64,000 nt of DNA from Nostoc sp. C052 (lineage in GTDB: Bacteria; Cyanobacteriota; Cyanobacteriia; Cyanobacteriales; Nostocaceae): the NCBI RefSeq assembly GCF_013393905.1, contig NZ_CP040272.1:7449501-7513500 (forward strand), given 5' to 3'. Below, in pieces: positions 61,662 through 64,000 of this stretch. A program made the translations under genes and the position numbers. Position 1 is the first letter of the stretch, and the number at the start of each line of letters is the position of its first letter. The notes below the pieces were generated by a model. It was not told the DNA's origin. It searched no databases and was given only the letters and a program-made list of their open reading frames with translations.

Positions 61662-63107
61662 ATGACATTTAAAAAAAAAGCTAGTCAAATTGCTAAAGCC
61701 TTTCAAAATCAGCCACAATCTCACTATTATCGCAAATATGTGTTCATCGTCTTGACACTCAGTTTGATAATTATTGCCTGCACTAACACCTCTAAATTAA
61801 AACAATCTTCAGCCATCCATCCCCCTACTGACAATACAATTTTAAAAATTTGGTGGGATAAAGGATTTACTATCGATGAAGATGAAGCAATCCAGCAGTT
61901 GGTGAGCAACTGGGAAAAACAAACTGGTAATAAAGTCAAGCTTTCCTTCTATATCGGCGATGAGTTACCCCAGAAAGCCCGTAGGGCCATTCAGGCGGGT
62001 AATCCACCCGATATCATGATGAGTTACGGCGCAGAGAGAGTCTTGAATCCGCATTTGGCCTGGGAAGGCAAACTGGCGGATGTAACGGATGTAATTGAGC
62101 CGATCAAGAATCTTTATCCTGAGTATGCTCTACAAGCTGTTAATTATTATAATAATGTTGCAAAAAAGCGCAGTTACTATGCAGTTCCAATTAACCAGGC
62201 AACGGTTAACATTTTTTATTGGCGGGACTTACTAGAAAAAATAGGCCGTAGTGAAAGTGATATCCCCAAAGATTGGGATGGTTTTTGGGAGTTTTGGAAA
62301 CAGGTGCAGTCTGACTTGCGAACAAAGCTGCAAAAACAGGATATTTATGGATTAGGTTTTACTTTCTCTACTGAAGCCTCAGATACCTACATCTTTTTTG
62401 AGCATATTTTAGAGGCATACGATGTGCAAATTCTCGATTTCAAAGGTAAACTCCTACTCGATGAACAAAAGGTCAGACAAAAAATTGTCCAGGCGTTAGA
62501 TTGGTATGCAAAATTTTACCAACAAGGTTATGTGCCACCAGATGCAATCAATTGGTTAAATCCAGATAATAATCGCAGTTTGCTTAATCGTCTAGTAGTA
62601 ATGACTCCTAACAACACACTATCAATTCCTTGTACTGTCCGCCAAGATCCCGACACTTATCGTCATAAGCTTGGCATCTTAAAATTTCCCAACAAACCCA
62701 ACGGTAAGCCAATGCGTTATATAGTGACACTTAGGCAGGCAATTTTGTTTGCCGATTCTCAGCAACAGAAACAAGCTTTGAATTTTCTTGCATATCTTAT
62801 GCAATCACAGGTGATAGGTAAGTATCTGAAAGCTGCTGGAGGCTGTAATTTACCAATTATAAAAACACTTTGGCAAGACCCATTTTGGCAAGATCCAACC
62901 GATCCACATGTTTCAACTGCGGTTAAGACTTTAACACAAGGTTCAACGCGGCTATTTTCTTATGTGCAAAACCCAGCATACAGTGTAGTTTTAGAGGAGA
63001 ATATTTGGGGGAAAGCTCTTAATCGAATAATTGTAGACAAAATTTCTCCAGAGCAAGCAACTAATGAGGCAATTAAGCAGATAAAGCAAATTTTTGCTCA
63101 ATGGTAA
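61662..63107 (+). CDS. ABC-transporter-type solute-binding lipoprotein (family 1)
   Basis: 481 aa. A charged start and hydrophobic segment (YVFIVLTLSLIIIAC) end in a lipobox with Cys40. The mature part has the family 1 sugar-binding pattern: LKIWWDKGFTIDEDEAIQQL, VSNWEKQTGNKVKLSFYIGD, ARRAIQAGNPPDIMMSYGAE and YYAVPINQATVNIFYWRDLL. It would bind a carbohydrate or similar solute at the outer face of the plasma membrane. No permease or ATPase gene is nearby; the next gene is a sensor with an extracytoplasmic domain, so a sensing partnership is possible. Confidence 0.85.
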   Translation: MTFKKKASQIAKAFQNQPQSHYYRKYVFIVLTLSLIIIACTNTSKLKQSSAIHPPTDNTILKIWWDKGFTIDEDEAIQQLVSNWEKQTGNKVKLSFYIGDELPQKARRAIQAGNPPDIMMSYGAERVLNPHLAWEGKLADVTDVIEPIKNLYPEYALQAVNYYNNVAKKRSYYAVPINQATVNIFYWRDLLEKIGRSESDIPKDWDGFWEFWKQVQSDLRTKLQKQDIYGLGFTFSTEASDTYIFFEHILEAYDVQILDFKGKLLLDEQKVRQKIVQALDWYAKFYQQGYVPPDAINWLNPDNNRSLLNRLVVMTPNNTLSIPCTVRQDPDTYRHKLGILKFPNKPNGKPMRYIVTLRQAILFADSQQQKQALNFLAYLMQSQVIGKYLKAAGGCNLPIIKTLWQDPFWQDPTDPHVSTAVKTLTQGSTRLFSYVQNPAYSVVLEENIWGKALNRIIVDKISPEQATNEAIKQIKQIFAQW

Positions 63108-63167
63108 TCAATAATTATTTATATATATTAACTAAAGGAGTAATCTATCTGCATCAATTCATACAGA

Positions 63168-63212
63168 ATTCATACTGAATACTGAATTCTGACTCCTGAG
63201 TTCTGAATTCTT
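63168..63212. repeat. GAATTC-rich inverted repeat
   Basis: Overlapping GAATTCTGA and TCAGAATTC-like units (ACTGAATTCTGACTCCTGAG, then TTCTGAATTC) between the lipoprotein and sensor genes; a typical cyanobacterial intergenic low-complexity palindrome that may act as a weak terminator. Confidence 0.4.
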
Positions 63213-63241
63213 CTTATAAATATCTTTAAAATTAAAAATAT

Positions 63242-64000
63242 ATGAAGTTTTGGAATCAGCACTTAACTACTAAAGTTGCCAGTTCCTTCTTATTCCTATC
63301 TTTAGTAACTGTAGGCGTAGTGGGAGGATTTGCTTTCATCAATGCAAGGGATGCATTGAAGGAAGCTGCTTTTGAAAAACTTAATGCTGCTGCCACTCTT
63401 AAAGAAGAAGAAATTACCCGTTGGTTTGAAGACCAACAACGAGACTTTCTCTTAGTTATTCAGTTTCCAGATGTACAAAATAATTTTCAAATACTTTTAA
63501 ATTCTAAAGCCTCCGATAAAGATCGTCGGAATGCTTATAAAGTTCTCTCGAATTATCTCAAAAATATGGCTAAAATCAAGCCAAGTCTGGGAGAAATTTC
63601 TCTTGTTGACCGTAGCAGTCGGATTATTTTATCTACTAATAAGCAGCGTGAAGGTCAATATGAAATTTCAGCTAATATCACCTATATTGAACAGATTCAA
63701 CCAGGAAATTCTTTTGCCCCCATTTTCTATGTCTCATCAATCACTCGCAAACCATCAGTTACTTTTGCAACACCTCTACGTGATGGCGCAATGGTACGCC
63801 AAGGTGTTCTCTTAGCTGATTTAAATTTAGATCGTATAGATCAGATTGTACGAGAACGTACAGGCTTAGGTAATAGTGGCGAAACTTATTTGGTTGGTTC
63901 TTTAGTAACCAAAAATGCTTTTATTTCTAAAAATAAAGATAAAACACTCGACTTTTCTAAAGGAGTTAGTAGCCAAGGTATTGATGCAGCAATGAGTGGC
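63242..64000 (+). CDS. Cache-domain membrane sensor, N-terminal part (probable histidine kinase; partial)
   Basis: Open from ATG 63242 to the right edge, 253 codons. A first transmembrane helix (VASSFLFLSLVTVGVVGGFA, residues 12-31) is followed by a long helix (ALKEAAFEKLNAAATLKEEE) and an extracytoplasmic double-Cache fold (ITRWFEDQQRDFLLVIQFPD, PSLGEISLVDRSSRIILS, FATPLRDGAMVRQGVLLADL, TGLGNSGETYLVG). In cyanobacteria this arrangement precedes HAMP, PAS and histidine-kinase domains, which would lie beyond the window. The ligand is unknown. It lies 134 bp after the solute-binding gene, in the same direction. Confidence 0.8.
   Translation, partial: MKFWNQHLTTKVASSFLFLSLVTVGVVGGFAFINARDALKEAAFEKLNAAATLKEEEITRWFEDQQRDFLLVIQFPDVQNNFQILLNSKASDKDRRNAYKVLSNYLKNMAKIKPSLGEISLVDRSSRIILSTNKQREGQYEISANITYIEQIQPGNSFAPIFYVSSITRKPSVTFATPLRDGAMVRQGVLLADLNLDRIDQIVRERTGLGNSGETYLVGSLVTKNAFISKNKDKTLDFSKGVSSQGIDAAMSG

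Overview
The window looks like a filamentous or otherwise large-genome cyanobacterium (Nostoc/Calothrix-like). Signs of this are the many HIP1 octamers (GCGATCGC), cyanobacterial short palindromic repeats and MITEs, RTX/FG-GAP calcium-binding repeat proteins, a trifunctional Ser/Thr-kinase/histidine-kinase gene start, and a MoeB-rhodanese plus JAMM pair. Whether it is chromosome or plasmid cannot be told from the sequence. No rRNA, tRNA or CRISPR array was recognised.

Layout. 1-9 kb: a partial kinase gene, small solitary genes (cupin, helical protein, lipoprotein, HEAT protein, LuxR-type response regulator) and much gene decay (methyltransferase fragment, IS701 fragment, a MITE-interrupted pseudogene). 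9-15.4 kb: an SRPBCC protein and a Zn-alcohol dehydrogenase followed by a catalase C-terminal scrap, then a translationally coupled acyl-CoA-dehydrogenase/PIG-L deacetylase/NodS-like methyltransferase operon convergent with a family-2 glycosyltransferase. 16-23 kb: a chimeric FG-GAP (7-blade)/RTX protein, a short-chain dehydrogenase, nitroreductase and IS630 remnants, and the moeB and JAMM peptidase genes. 23-31.4 kb: two RTX proteins (785 and 1351 aa) with near-identical 470-bp leaders, separated by an internally deleted IS1-type element.

32.1-56.2 kb is the centrepiece: an 18-gene contractile injection system (eCIS/phage-tail-like particle) all on the plus strand. It has sheath, tube, gp26-like Zn protein, a low-complexity protein, DUF4255 cap-type protein, AAA+ ATPase, an 80-aa protein and a DUF4157 'eCIS core' protein with a candidate C-terminal nuclease domain. 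After a 420-bp gap come a CIS tube/LysM-type adaptor, LysM protein, gp27-like hub, OB-fold spike, PAAR-like tip, gp25, two gpJ/gp6-like baseplate proteins, a gpI-type tail protein, a 1151-aa DUF6519/beta-helix protein (candidate fibre) and a small coiled coil. Most neighbours overlap by ATGA or lie within a few bases, so two operons are likely. No tape-measure protein was recognised.

56.3-64 kb: an intact IS982 element with a 6-bp target duplication, a third RTX protein (904 aa), a MITE identical to one 53 kb upstream, an internally deleted substrate-binding-protein relic next to its intact paralogue, and the start of a Cache-type sensor gene. The injection-system island sits between units of a JAMM-5'-end/leader/RTX array: remnants of the JAMM gene start recur in the same orientation on both sides of it, so the island was probably inserted into, or is bracketed by, recombining repeats.
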